Source: Eremococcus coleocola DSM 15696
Lineage (GTDB): Bacteria; Bacillota; Bacilli; Lactobacillales; Aerococcaceae
Reading direction: 5' to 3'
Assembly: GCF_000428865.1 (NCBI RefSeq)
Contig: NZ_AUAT01000001.1
Location: 62,001 to 126,000, forward strand
DNA length: 64,000 nt
Positions 55,443-63,765 of this stretch are shown piece by piece. The notes beneath the pieces were generated by a model, which ran no database searches, had not been told where the DNA came from, and was given only the letters and a program-made list of their open reading frames with translations. A program made the position numbers and the translations under genes. Each line of letters begins with the position of its first letter. The first letter of the stretch is position 1.

Positions 55443-56762
55443 TTAATTTCTTAGGCCATGTAAGATATATTGGCGGACTTGAGAGATAAAATAAAGCGAG
55501 CCTGTCACTAACAAGACTTGATTGTTTTCCCCCTCAAATTGATCAATGAATTCAGCCCAATCACCAATTACATGAAGATTAGGATTTGGGTCTTCATTCA
55601 CTAGATTTTGCCATTCAGCCTGACTATAGGATTCATGGTGGTCAAAAGGGGCAATATAAATTTGACTAGCGGGGAAAAGATCTAATATTTGCAAGTGGGC
55701 TGACTGATTTTTACGATTCAATCCAGCAAAAAGAATTGTCACTTGACGGTCAATTAAATAAGTTTCAACCACTTGTTTTAAAGCTTCAAGTCCAGCTTCA
55801 TTATGGGCGCCATCAATAAAAATTAAAGGCTGGTCACTAATTTTTTCCATCCGCCCTTGCCAGTGGGTAGTTAATAAATCTTGAGCCATCTTTTCTTTAT
55901 GGAGCTCTATACCCTGATCATACATCCAATGTTGGAAGACCATCAAGGCAATTGCGGCATTATGCATTTGGTGTTGTCCTAACATTGATAGGCGAAATTC
56001 TTCTTTCTCCATACCTAAGTCATTCCAGTAAGTAAATTTGGACCCGTTTTCTAAAGATAAAGTCATAGGTAGGGCCCCAAATTCGTGGCCGTATTGGTAG
56101 AGCTTAGCCCCCTCTTCTTCCACCTTTGCTTCCACTACAGCCACACTGGAAGCTGGTAGTTGTCCAATAAAGACCTGGGCACCCCTCTTGATGATTCCTG
56201 CTTTTTGGTAGGCCACTGCCTCGACGGTATCGCCTAATTTGTCCACATGGTCTAATGCAACGGTGGTAATGACCGCATATTGGGCATCAACGACATTAGT
56301 ACAGTCATTTAAGCCTCCAATTCCGACTTCAATCAGACATACATCAGGTTGCTTTTCATGGAAATATAAAAACAATAAGCAGGTATAAATCTCAAAAAAT
56401 ACTAATCGACCATATTGGGTTTGAGCCATATGTTCATTTAAATCATAAATTAGTGGCATTAACCGCAATAAATCTGCATCAGAAATATCATGGCCAGCAT
56501 AAGAAATTCTTTCATTAAATTTTTCAATATGGGGTGAAGTAAAGGTCCCCACTTTTAAGCCTGCCCCAGCAAAAAGATTTTTTAAAAATGCGGTCGTGGA
56601 CCCCTTTCCATTGGTTCCAGTCACTTGGATGACTTTCAGCCCTTTTTGGGGGTTACCCAAATAATTCATCGCATAATAAATCTTTTCAATCCCTTCACGT
56701 TGAATGGGATTAGACTCTTGGTTCATCCAATTTAAGGCTGCATTAATATCAGTAAATTTCAT
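55443..56762 (-). CDS. folC: bifunctional folylpolyglutamate/dihydrofolate synthase FolC
   Basis: Mur-ligase-family enzyme adding glutamate to folates (and possibly to dihydropteroate). The 439-residue protein has the P-loop VTGTNGKGSTTAFLKNLF (residues about 47-64), the loop TSPHIEKFNERISY, EVGIGGLNDCTNV and a C-terminal domain with DGAHNEAG. Length is normal. No folate-biosynthesis genes are adjacent. The start follows the ribosome-binding site AGGTAGGTG. Confidence 0.95.
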   Translation of the reverse strand: MKFTDINAALNWMNQESNPIQREGIEKIYYAMNYLGNPQKGLKVIQVTGTNGKGSTTAFLKNLFAGAGLKVGTFTSPHIEKFNERISYAGHDISDADLLRLMPLIYDLNEHMAQTQYGRLVFFEIYTCLLFLYFHEKQPDVCLIEVGIGGLNDCTNVVDAQYAVITTVALDHVDKLGDTVEAVAYQKAGIIKRGAQVFIGQLPASSVAVVEAKVEEEGAKLYQYGHEFGALPMTLSLENGSKFTYWNDLGMEKEEFRLSMLGQHQMHNAAIALMVFQHWMYDQGIELHKEKMAQDLLTTHWQGRMEKISDQPLIFIDGAHNEAGLEALKQVVETYLIDRQVTILFAGLNRKNQSAHLQILDLFPASQIYIAPFDHHESYSQAEWQNLVNEDPNPNLHVIGDWAEFIDQFEGENNQVLLVTGSLYFISQVRQYILHGLRN

Positions 56763-57090
56763 AAGACACCTACCTTATTCAAACTAGACAAATCATACTT
56801 TATTTAACAACAAATTTCTATAGAAATTTAATATTTTACAAAGAATTAACATAAAGATTCACTAGGATACTTCCACGAGCTTTTGCTAGGACAAATGGGA
56901 TGATAATAGACTTTCTGAGTTTGATAGTGACGACTTTTTCCTTATTCGTCAGTCCTTGCACAATATTATGACGACTTAACCTCCAACTCGTCACCCCTCC
57001 CTACTCCCCGCCAAAACACACGCCTTTTAAGACTAGAACGCAAAAAAGCCCTCGCCTAAGAAACGGGCGAGAGCAAATTAAAATTATCAA
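56763..57090 (-). other. 328-base intergenic region between folC and pepF
   Basis: It contains the pepF terminator near 57043-57074. The part 56870-57040 has a GC content and base pattern unlike its A/T-rich surroundings, and a 52-codon reading frame (GTG start 56994 to TAA 56836-56838) that I do not recognise; see findings. Confidence 0.6.
57034..57077 (-). terminator. pepF terminator
   Basis: GCTCTCGCC / GGCGAGGGC arms (minus strand, one G-U) with a loop of about 9 bases and a run of six U. Confidence 0.88.
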
Positions 57091-58791
57091 TTAAACTAAA
57101 TCTGATTCAGGAATAGCAGCAAGGTAGTCACGAATAGTATTAACCAAACCTTCTAAGTTGCCTTTTTCAAATGGTGACTTCAAGTTAGCTTTTTCCACGA
57201 TTTGACGGAAGGATAAGGTACCCCCAGCACGACAGATTGCAAGATAATCTTCCCAAGCTTTTGGATCGTGGTCAATGACTTGACGTTTCCAGAATTGTAA
57301 GGCACAAACTTGGGCCAAGGTATAATCAATATAATAGAATGGTGAGCTAAAGATGTGTCCTTGTCGGAACCAGAAGCCACCAGCTTCTAGGAACTCATCA
57401 CCATCAAAGTCTTTCCATGGATTATATTGTTTTTCGAGTCGCCGCCAAGTTGCCCGGCGTTCAGCTGGAGTCATTTCTGGATGTTCGTAAACTTCATGTT
57501 GGAAGTGGTCTACTAGGACTCCATACGGTAAGAAGGTCACTGTTCCCATTAAATGACTGTATTTATATTTTTGTTCTTGGTCTTGGAAGAAGTCTTTCAT
57601 CCAAGGATAGGCAAAGAATTCCATGGACATGGAGTGAATTTCACAGGATTCAAAGGTTGGCCAGACACATTCTGGACTTTGGATCCAACGAGAAGAATAG
57701 ACTTGGAAGGCGTGGCCCGCTTCATGGGTCAGTACATCCACGTCACCAGAAGTCCCATTAAAGTTAGAGAAAATAAAGGGTGATTGGTAACCTGGAATAT
57801 AGGTACAGTAGCCGCCCCCTTGTTTACCTGGTTTAGTAACTAGGTCTAATAATTCATGGTCAACCATAAAGTCAATGAACTCACCGGTTTCAGGTGACAT
57901 TTCATGATACATCTTGACCCCATTGGCCAAGATTTCATCGGAAGTCCCTACTGGTGTCGCATTACCCTCTTTAAATTCTAAAGGCAAGTCATAAGACTTC
58001 AAAGCATCCAATCCTAAACGCTTAGCTTGGCGGGCATAGAGTTCTTGGTCCAACGGAACTACATGTTTTAGAATTTCTTGCCGGTAGGTCTCCACATCTC
58101 GACGGTTATAATCTAAACGGTCCATGCGGACATAACCTAATTCAACGAAGTCTTTAAAACCAAGGTCTTTAGCAATCTTATCTCTCACCTTAACCATCCG
58201 GTCATAAATTTCATCAAGTTTTGCTTGATTATCTGCAAAGAACTTACTGTTTAAGGCAGCTACTTCTTTTCGGACTTGGCGGTCAGGGTCTTGTGCAAAC
58301 TTGCCTAAGCCTGGTAAATTATAAGTTTTACCCTTGTATTCAATCTCAGCCGATGCAATCAAACGATTATATTCAGTCACTAGACGATTTTCTTCTTGAA
58401 TCAATTCAATGACCTTAGGATCAAAGGATTTCAAGGAGTTTTCAGCTAATTTAAAGAAGGTGCCTGGTAAATCTTCTTTTAATTGGTCTAAGTAGGATGA
58501 ATTGAGGATAGCCCGATAGAAGTCAGTGAACCATTCTGTCACAATTGGACTGTGTTCATCCCAAAAAGCTTGTTCAGCTTCATAGAATTCATCCCGACTA
58601 TCAATGGAAGCCCGGATGCCCACTAATTCTTGTAAGGTCATTAAATCATTTTGAAGGGCTTGTAGCTTATCAAGATTTTCTTTGACAGTTTCATAAGAAT
58701 CTGCCTTTTTAATCGCATCAATATAGCCATAGAATTCAGCTTTAGCTTGGTCTAAGTCAGGTCGTTCATATTTGTATTCACTAAATTTCAT
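57091..58791 (-). CDS. pepF: M3 family oligoendopeptidase (PepF-like)
   Basis: Zinc metallopeptidase degrading oligopeptides in the cytoplasm, consistent with the Opp importer in the window. The 566-residue protein carries the M3 signature LTHEAGHAFQVY (HExGH zinc motif, near residue 350), further SMSMEFFAYPWM helix and GFWFRQGHIFSSPFYYIDYTLAQ region. Length is slightly below the 600-residue norm; the family includes M3 oligopeptidases of different length. Start MKFSEYKYERPDLDQAK is plausible; an AAGGTT-like site precedes it. Confidence 0.93.
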   Translation of the reverse strand: MKFSEYKYERPDLDQAKAEFYGYIDAIKKADSYETVKENLDKLQALQNDLMTLQELVGIRASIDSRDEFYEAEQAFWDEHSPIVTEWFTDFYRAILNSSYLDQLKEDLPGTFFKLAENSLKSFDPKVIELIQEENRLVTEYNRLIASAEIEYKGKTYNLPGLGKFAQDPDRQVRKEVAALNSKFFADNQAKLDEIYDRMVKVRDKIAKDLGFKDFVELGYVRMDRLDYNRRDVETYRQEILKHVVPLDQELYARQAKRLGLDALKSYDLPLEFKEGNATPVGTSDEILANGVKMYHEMSPETGEFIDFMVDHELLDLVTKPGKQGGGYCTYIPGYQSPFIFSNFNGTSGDVDVLTHEAGHAFQVYSSRWIQSPECVWPTFESCEIHSMSMEFFAYPWMKDFFQDQEQKYKYSHLMGTVTFLPYGVLVDHFQHEVYEHPEMTPAERRATWRRLEKQYNPWKDFDGDEFLEAGGFWFRQGHIFSSPFYYIDYTLAQVCALQFWKRQVIDHDPKAWEDYLAICRAGGTLSFRQIVEKANLKSPFEKGNLEGLVNTIRDYLAAIPESDLV

Positions 58792-58907
58792 TCAAAAACC
58801 TTCTTTCATTTTCATAAAGCTAGTATAGCACAATTTACAGCGTGCACCCTACTACTTATCTTATTAATCATCTTCCAGGAGAATATTCTCACAACTGTTC
58901 TAAAAAT

Positions 58908-60668
58908 CTAAGGAGCTGTCCCACCTGCTTCTTCAACTTGAGCTTGATACATTTGCGCATAACTTCCCCCAGCTGCTAAGAGTGACCGATGATTACCCAA
59001 TTCGACAATTTCGCCTTGGTCCAAGACTAAAATCAAATCTGCATCCATAATGGTCGATAAACGGTGGGCTACTACAATCGACGTCCGGCCGGTTTGAACC
59101 ACTTGCATAGCATGTTGAATTAAGCTCTCTGTTTCAGTATCAATATGGGAAGTGGCCTCATCCAAGATTAAAATCTTAGGGTCAGAGGCTAAAGCCCGAG
59201 CAAAAGAAATTAATTGTCGTTCACCCGAAGATAAGTCTTGACCTTTTTCAACCACTGGACTTTGGATACCCTGGTCTAACTTAGCCAAAAGGGGGCCTGC
59301 CCCTACTTTAATTAAGGCTTCTTCTACCATTTGATCACTAATCCCTGCTTGGTTCATGGAGACATTGGAAGCGATGGTACCAGTAAATAGATAAGGATCT
59401 TGTAAGACAATTCCCATATCCTGGCGCACACTTTCCCGGTTATAGTCTTGAATAACTTTCCCATCAATCCGAATTTGGCCCTTTTGGGGGTCATAAAAAC
59501 GGAATAATAAATTAATAATGGATGACTTCCCAGACCCGGTATGGCCCACCAAGGCAACCTTCTGCCCTTCTTGCACAGAAAAAGTAATATCTTTCAGGAT
59601 ATAATTATCCCCGTCATAAGCAAAGGATACATGATCAAAGTCAATATCTGCTTGCTTTATGGTCAAGCTAGCCTCTTGGTCCACTTCAACTGGTTGGTCT
59701 AAGAGTTCAAACACCCGTTTGGCTGCAGCTAAGGCTTGTTGAACCTGGGTCATCATCCGTACAATCATAGTAATCGGGTCAAAGAGACGGCTAACATAAT
59801 TGATGAGCATATAGATTACCCCAACTGAAAAGCCTAATATTCTTTGGTTAAAACGAATCCCAATCATCGCCATAATCGCAAATAGAACAAGGTTTTTGAG
59901 TAACTCAGATAAGTTCCAAGATAAAAAGGCATCAGTGAATAAGTATTTCTTTTGCGAATTGAGGTATGCATCATTATCTTGATCATATGCATCAACCATA
60001 TATTTTTGGCGACCGAATATCTGAACAATTCCAATCCCATTCACTAGCTCAGCTACATGACTATTTAAGTTGGAATAGGATTCACGCATGGCGGTATTGA
60101 CCGGTCCAATGATCCGACTATAGGTGAGTTGCCAAAGGATAATAATTGGAATCAGTACCAATAAGGCTAAGGCAATCCACCCATTGATGCGGGCAATGGC
60201 CCAATAGGCCCCAATCACAGTTAAGGCATTAATCAAGACATTATTGGCAAAGACAGCAAAGAAATTATTTAAAATCACTTCGGTATCATTCACCACCCGG
60301 GTAGCAACCTTTCCGGCCGGCTTATCATCAAAATAAGAGACAGGTAACTTCTGCATATGAGCATGGGCCTGATCACGGAGAATCTTCCCAATTCGATTGG
60401 TCATATGTCTTAAAAGGACTGCTCCTGAAAAAGACAGTATTAAATTTAAAATCTGCAAGCCCATATAAATTCCGAAAAACTGGGTTAATTCAGCGAGTGG
60501 GACTTGACTGCCCTCCCTATAGGCATGAGTCAACCGGTCAATCAATTTGGAAGCAAACATAGGTAAATATACTGAGATTGCAATAGCTGACACAAGGAGT
60601 AAAAGTCCTATAAGTAAGCTTTGCCATTCATAAATAAAATAAGCGGACAAACGTTTAACGAGTTTCAT
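58908..60668 (-). CDS. heterodimeric ABC exporter subunit (BmrD/LmrD-like)
   Basis: Second subunit of an ABC multidrug-type exporter, 586 residues: six TM helices (about 20-310) fused to an ATPase domain with Walker A GHTGSGKSSI, Q-loop VLQDPYLFTGT, ABC signature LSSGERQLISFARAL and Walker B LILDEATSHID, with a proper catalytic Glu. The start overlaps the end of the partner gene by 14 bases, so the two are translationally coupled. BmrD of B. subtilis is longer; the shorter form resembles LmrD. It follows a translational-attenuation-type leader 62433-62635 through its partner. Confidence 0.9.
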   Translation of the reverse strand: MKLVKRLSAYFIYEWQSLLIGLLLLVSAIAISVYLPMFASKLIDRLTHAYREGSQVPLAELTQFFGIYMGLQILNLILSFSGAVLLRHMTNRIGKILRDQAHAHMQKLPVSYFDDKPAGKVATRVVNDTEVILNNFFAVFANNVLINALTVIGAYWAIARINGWIALALLVLIPIIILWQLTYSRIIGPVNTAMRESYSNLNSHVAELVNGIGIVQIFGRQKYMVDAYDQDNDAYLNSQKKYLFTDAFLSWNLSELLKNLVLFAIMAMIGIRFNQRILGFSVGVIYMLINYVSRLFDPITMIVRMMTQVQQALAAAKRVFELLDQPVEVDQEASLTIKQADIDFDHVSFAYDGDNYILKDITFSVQEGQKVALVGHTGSGKSSIINLLFRFYDPQKGQIRIDGKVIQDYNRESVRQDMGIVLQDPYLFTGTIASNVSMNQAGISDQMVEEALIKVGAGPLLAKLDQGIQSPVVEKGQDLSSGERQLISFARALASDPKILILDEATSHIDTETESLIQHAMQVVQTGRTSIVVAHRLSTIMDADLILVLDQGEIVELGNHRSLLAAGGSYAQMYQAQVEEAGGTAP

Positions 60669-62403
60669 AAGGACTCACCTCCTTAAGATAACCCTGCCGA
60701 CGAGCCTGGGCTTGATACCAGCCATCCTGACTTATCAACTCCTGATGGGAGCCCTGTTGAATAATCTTACCCTGGTCTAACACCAGAATTAAATCAGCCT
60801 CTTCTACAGCTGATAGGCGATGACTGACAATAATCTTAATTTGGTCTTGGGCCTGGGCTTTTAAGTTGTCAATAATTTGACTTTCTGTTTTCGCATCAAC
60901 CGCTGATAAAGAATCGTCTAAGATAAGTAAATCACCTTGAGCTAGAAAAGCCCGGGCTAAGGAAACTCTTTGTTTTTGTCCCCCCGAAATGGCGACCCCT
61001 TTCTCACCAATCATAGTATCTAAACCTTGGTTAAGATTGACAATATCTTTTTTGAAGTCTGCGGCAATAATGGCTTGATCAAGTGAACTTTCATCTGCTT
61101 GCGGATTGGAAAAATAAATATTATCCGCTACCGATTTAGAAAAAAGAATGTGTTCTTGCGGAACATAAGCCACTAATGATTCATATTGACTGAGATCAAA
61201 GTTTTCAATTGACTGACCATTAATCAGAATTTCCCCCTGGTGACTTAAGGAATATTGTCGGAGTAACTGCCGGATTAAACTTGACTTACCTGCTCCGGTT
61301 TTACCCACTAAGCCCAGAGTCTGACCTTTACTTATTTTAAAAGAAATATGATCTAGGCTTTTAAGTTTAGCACCAGGATAGGTAAAGGAATAATCCCTAA
61401 ATTCAATTTGTTCAATCTGACTAATCGGTAGATTCCCCTCTTGGTCAGGCTCCCCTTTTTCTGTCTGTAAGGTAGTTAACTTACCGTAAGAAATCATAGC
61501 TTGTCGATACATCACAATAATTTCAGATAACCCCCAAATTGACATATGAAACATACCTAAGTACATTTGAACCGCCACTAGTTGCCCCAAGGTTACCTGA
61601 CCCTGGCCTAAAAGATAGCCGCCATAAGTCAAAGAAATTGCTAAACTGAGTCCCCCAAAAATATTAGGAACTGATCCGAAGGTGGCAAAATATGGGTTCA
61701 ACCGGTCTGCTTGGGCGACCACATCCTGGGTCCGATTGGCAAAATTTGTCTGTAAGGTCTCGGATTGACCGAAAGCCCGCATCACACGGACCCCCTCGAC
61801 TGACTCTAATACTTCTTGGTTTAGGGCGACTACCGCATCCCGTTTTTGATCGTAAAGGCGGTCAAAAGTCTGACTTACATAATACATAATCACTGAAAAA
61901 AGGATGAAAGGACTCAGAGAAATTAAAACCAATTTAGCTGGATATAATAGGAGCATTACCACAAAAACCGCAACACACCGGAAGCAATCTCCGACTACCA
62001 TCATAAACCCATAGCCAAGAAAGTCCCCCACCATATCCATATCTGAAGACAAGCGGGTAATTAAATCTCCTGACCGGAAGCGTTCATAGAAGGGGGCCCT
62101 AAAGCCTAACAAACGTTTAAAAAAATGATGGCGTAAATCTTTAACATAAGTATAAGCATTTCCTAAAATAAGAATAACCCAGGATAAATCCACCAAATAT
62201 AAAGTGACAATTGCCAATAAAAAAGTAAGCATCAGGGTCATCAACCGCTGATTAGATAATTGATTAGCCACGACCGTATCAACAAATGTTTCAACCACCC
62301 GGTTAGGAACCATCCCAATCAGATTAGATAGCATGGCAAAGAGCGTGGCCAAACCATAAGTGATCGGCTTGCTGCGCATATATGCCCATAAATCCTTTAA
62401 CAT
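60655..62403 (-). CDS. heterodimeric ABC exporter subunit (BmrC/LmrC-like)
   Basis: First subunit of the exporter, 582 residues, with six TM helices and an ATPase domain: Walker A GKTGAGKSSLIRQ, signature ISGGQKQRVSLARAF and Walker B LLILDDSLSAVD. The usual catalytic Glu is replaced by Asp (LDDS), so its ATP site is degenerate, as in BmrC/LmrC-type heterodimers where the partner keeps the active one. It lies behind the leader-peptide attenuator (62433-62569), so expression is probably controlled by antibiotic-induced ribosome stalling. The transported substrate is unknown. Confidence 0.9.
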   Translation of the reverse strand: MLKDLWAYMRSKPITYGLATLFAMLSNLIGMVPNRVVETFVDTVVANQLSNQRLMTLMLTFLLAIVTLYLVDLSWVILILGNAYTYVKDLRHHFFKRLLGFRAPFYERFRSGDLITRLSSDMDMVGDFLGYGFMMVVGDCFRCVAVFVVMLLLYPAKLVLISLSPFILFSVIMYYVSQTFDRLYDQKRDAVVALNQEVLESVEGVRVMRAFGQSETLQTNFANRTQDVVAQADRLNPYFATFGSVPNIFGGLSLAISLTYGGYLLGQGQVTLGQLVAVQMYLGMFHMSIWGLSEIIVMYRQAMISYGKLTTLQTEKGEPDQEGNLPISQIEQIEFRDYSFTYPGAKLKSLDHISFKISKGQTLGLVGKTGAGKSSLIRQLLRQYSLSHQGEILINGQSIENFDLSQYESLVAYVPQEHILFSKSVADNIYFSNPQADESSLDQAIIAADFKKDIVNLNQGLDTMIGEKGVAISGGQKQRVSLARAFLAQGDLLILDDSLSAVDAKTESQIIDNLKAQAQDQIKIIVSHRLSAVEEADLILVLDQGKIIQQGSHQELISQDGWYQAQARRQGYLKEVSPYETR

Positions 62404-62432
62404 AGGGACCTCTTTTCTAAGTAAATTTGCAT

Positions 62433-62475
62433 AAAAAACACCTATTCATAGAGTTATAATCTCCACAAATAGGCG
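62433..62475 (-). terminator. attenuator terminator in the BmrC-like leader
   Basis: On the minus strand CGCCTATT-TGTGGAG pairs with CTCTATG-AATAGGTG over 15 continuous base pairs (several G-U), 7-base loop, then six U. It lies between the leader ORF and the first exporter gene. Confidence 0.88.
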
Positions 62476-62533
62476 CTCTTGACAGAAAATTGGTGTAGGG
62501 GTACACCAAGACCTAAATATCAATGTGTGGAGA
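62460..62533 (-). promoter_or_regulatory. antiterminator pairing and central hairpin
   Basis: Minus-strand TCTCCACA (62526-62533, leader codons 13-15) is perfectly complementary to TGTGGAGA (62460-62467), the 5' arm of the terminator. A perfect 8-bp hairpin, TTGGTGTA/TACACCAA with a CCCC loop (62490-62509), lies between them and would bring the two segments together. Pairing of these 8 bases excludes the terminator's inner stem. Confidence 0.7.
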
Positions 62534-62569
62534 ATTTAACTGCATTGTATTTTGAATTACTTTGATCAT
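62513..62569 (-). CDS. 18-codon leader peptide of the ABC exporter operon
   Basis: A short reading frame MIKVIQNTMQLNSPHIDI (ATG at 62567-62569, stop TAG 62513-62515). It has a near-perfect ribosome-binding site GAGGAGGG 6 bases upstream, and its promoter is at 62603-62631. Codons 13-15 (Ser-Pro-His) contain the antiterminator strand, and the stop codon is 3 bases from the central hairpin. The product is probably not functional as a peptide; translation itself would be the signal. No similarity to BmrB is claimed. Confidence 0.7.
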   Translation of the reverse strand: MIKVIQNTMQLNSPHIDI

Positions 62570-62602
62570 ATTAAACCCTCCTCTTCAATAGATATTAACT
62601 GT

Positions 62603-62631
62603 ATTTTAACCCTTTTCTTAATTTTAGTAAA
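62603..62631 (-). promoter_or_regulatory. promoter of the leader-exporter operon
   Basis: TTTACT (62626-62631) and TAAAAT (62603-62608) on the minus strand are 17 bases apart, about 30 bases before the leader ATG. Confidence 0.6.
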
Positions 62632-62744
62632 GATAAATTTGCATTTTTATTAGAAAATACAGCTGTTTTTAATCAATTACTTAATAATAAATGTTATGAG
62701 CTATAATCAAATTAGGATAGCTAAGTATAAAATATTCTAAATAA

Positions 62745-63068
62745 CTAAGCCTGAATGGCTTGCCCATCTTTTTCAAAAATATATATAGGTTCATCCCGGC
62801 TCGCATCATAGCTCACCCGTAAATCATGGCCATCAAAGAACCACTCATCACTGGCTTCAACAAAGAATAAATAACCATCTTTTGCTTGGAACTGAGCTAC
62901 TGGATTCTGTGGTTGACTTAACTCGATAGCCAAGCCAAAGGAATCAGTCACTGGTGAATCACCATAAATCCGGTTGCGAAATCGTACTCCTATACCTGTG
63001 GGTTCCTGCGGCATCCCTACAGATTCCTTAAACCATTGGCCCGCTTTTTCTTCAATAATTATTTTCAT
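62745..63068 (-). CDS. HesB/YneR-like protein (iron-sulphur biogenesis-like fold)
   Basis: 107-residue protein of the YneR branch of the HesB/IscA fold, with no cysteine at all, so it cannot bind a cluster like IscA. Conserved features are the N-terminal IIEEKAGQWFKESVG, GVRFRNRIYGDS, and the C-terminal FVEASDEWFFDGHDLRVSYDASRDEPIYIF. The function is unknown. It lies 61 bases after the response regulator gene and upstream of the exporter leader; no clear terminator separates it from the leader promoter. Confidence 0.85.
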   Translation of the reverse strand: MKIIIEEKAGQWFKESVGMPQEPTGIGVRFRNRIYGDSPVTDSFGLAIELSQPQNPVAQFQAKDGYLFFVEASDEWFFDGHDLRVSYDASRDEPIYIFEKDGQAIQA

Positions 63069-63129
63069 GTCATACCACTCCTTAAAGACTCATTATAGAA
63101 CAAGTTCTTAAGTTGGCACAGGAATTTGC

Positions 63130-63765
63130 CTAGTCTTCGACTAGTTTATGCTGATAAGCATAAATTGTTGCTTGCGTCCGGTCAGAAACTTCTAATTTAG
63201 CAAGTATATTAGACACATGGGTCTTTACGGTTTTCAAAGTAATAAATAATTCATCTGCAATTTCCTGATTAGAGTAACCTTTAGCAATCAAGAGTAAGAC
63301 TTCATATTCACGCCGCGTTAATTCATCGTGGAGCTGAGGTTGACTATCCTTGATATCTTTAGCCAATAAAATGTCATTGACTTCATCGTCCATAACTTGT
63401 TCACCCGAATAAGTTTCTCGGATTGCTTCCGCAATTTCCTTGGCTGATGAAGTTTTTAATATATAGGATTTTGCACCAGCTTCCAAGGCTGGATAGACTT
63501 TCTCATCATCTAGGAAGGAAGTCACAATGATTATTTTAGCCTGGGGCCAATCTTGCATTATCCGTTGTGTCGCTTCAATCCCATCCATGACGTCCATGAC
63601 CAAATCCATCAAAATAATATCCGGCTTTAGCTCAACCGCTAAATGGTAGCCTTCCAAACCATTGGCCGCCTCACCAATCACTTCAATATCATCTTGAATG
63701 GATAAATAGCTAGATACTCCCAGCCGAACCATTTCATGATCATCAACTAATATCACTTTAATCAT
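63130..63765 (-). CDS. liaR: LiaR/VraR-like NarL-family response regulator
   Basis: Two-component response regulator, 211 residues: an N-terminal receiver domain with the acidic pocket [10 protein letters not shown], phosphoacceptor Asp in [15 protein letters not shown], conserved Thr/Lys ([14 protein letters not shown]) and a C-terminal LuxR-type helix-turn-helix ([36 protein letters not shown]). This matches LiaR/VraR, the cell-envelope stress regulators. It overlaps the kinase stop by 4 bases (ATGA). LiaF or other partners lie off the window, so the assignment to the Lia system is likely but not certain. Confidence 0.85.
   Translation of the reverse strand: MIKVILVDDHEMVRLGVSSYLSIQDDIEVIGEAANGLEGYHLAVELKPDIILMDLVMDVMDGIEATQRIMQDWPQAKIIIVTSFLDDEKVYPALEAGAKSYILKTSSAKEIAEAIRETYSGEQVMDDEVNDILLAKDIKDSQPQLHDELTRREYEVLLLIAKGYSNQEIADELFITLKTVKTHVSNILAKLEVSDRTQATIYAYQHKLVED

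Noticed and set aside
57417-57783. Two plus-strand frames of 114 and 76 codons inside pepF
   Set aside because: They are antisense to the conserved zinc-site region of pepF and lack ribosome-binding sites.
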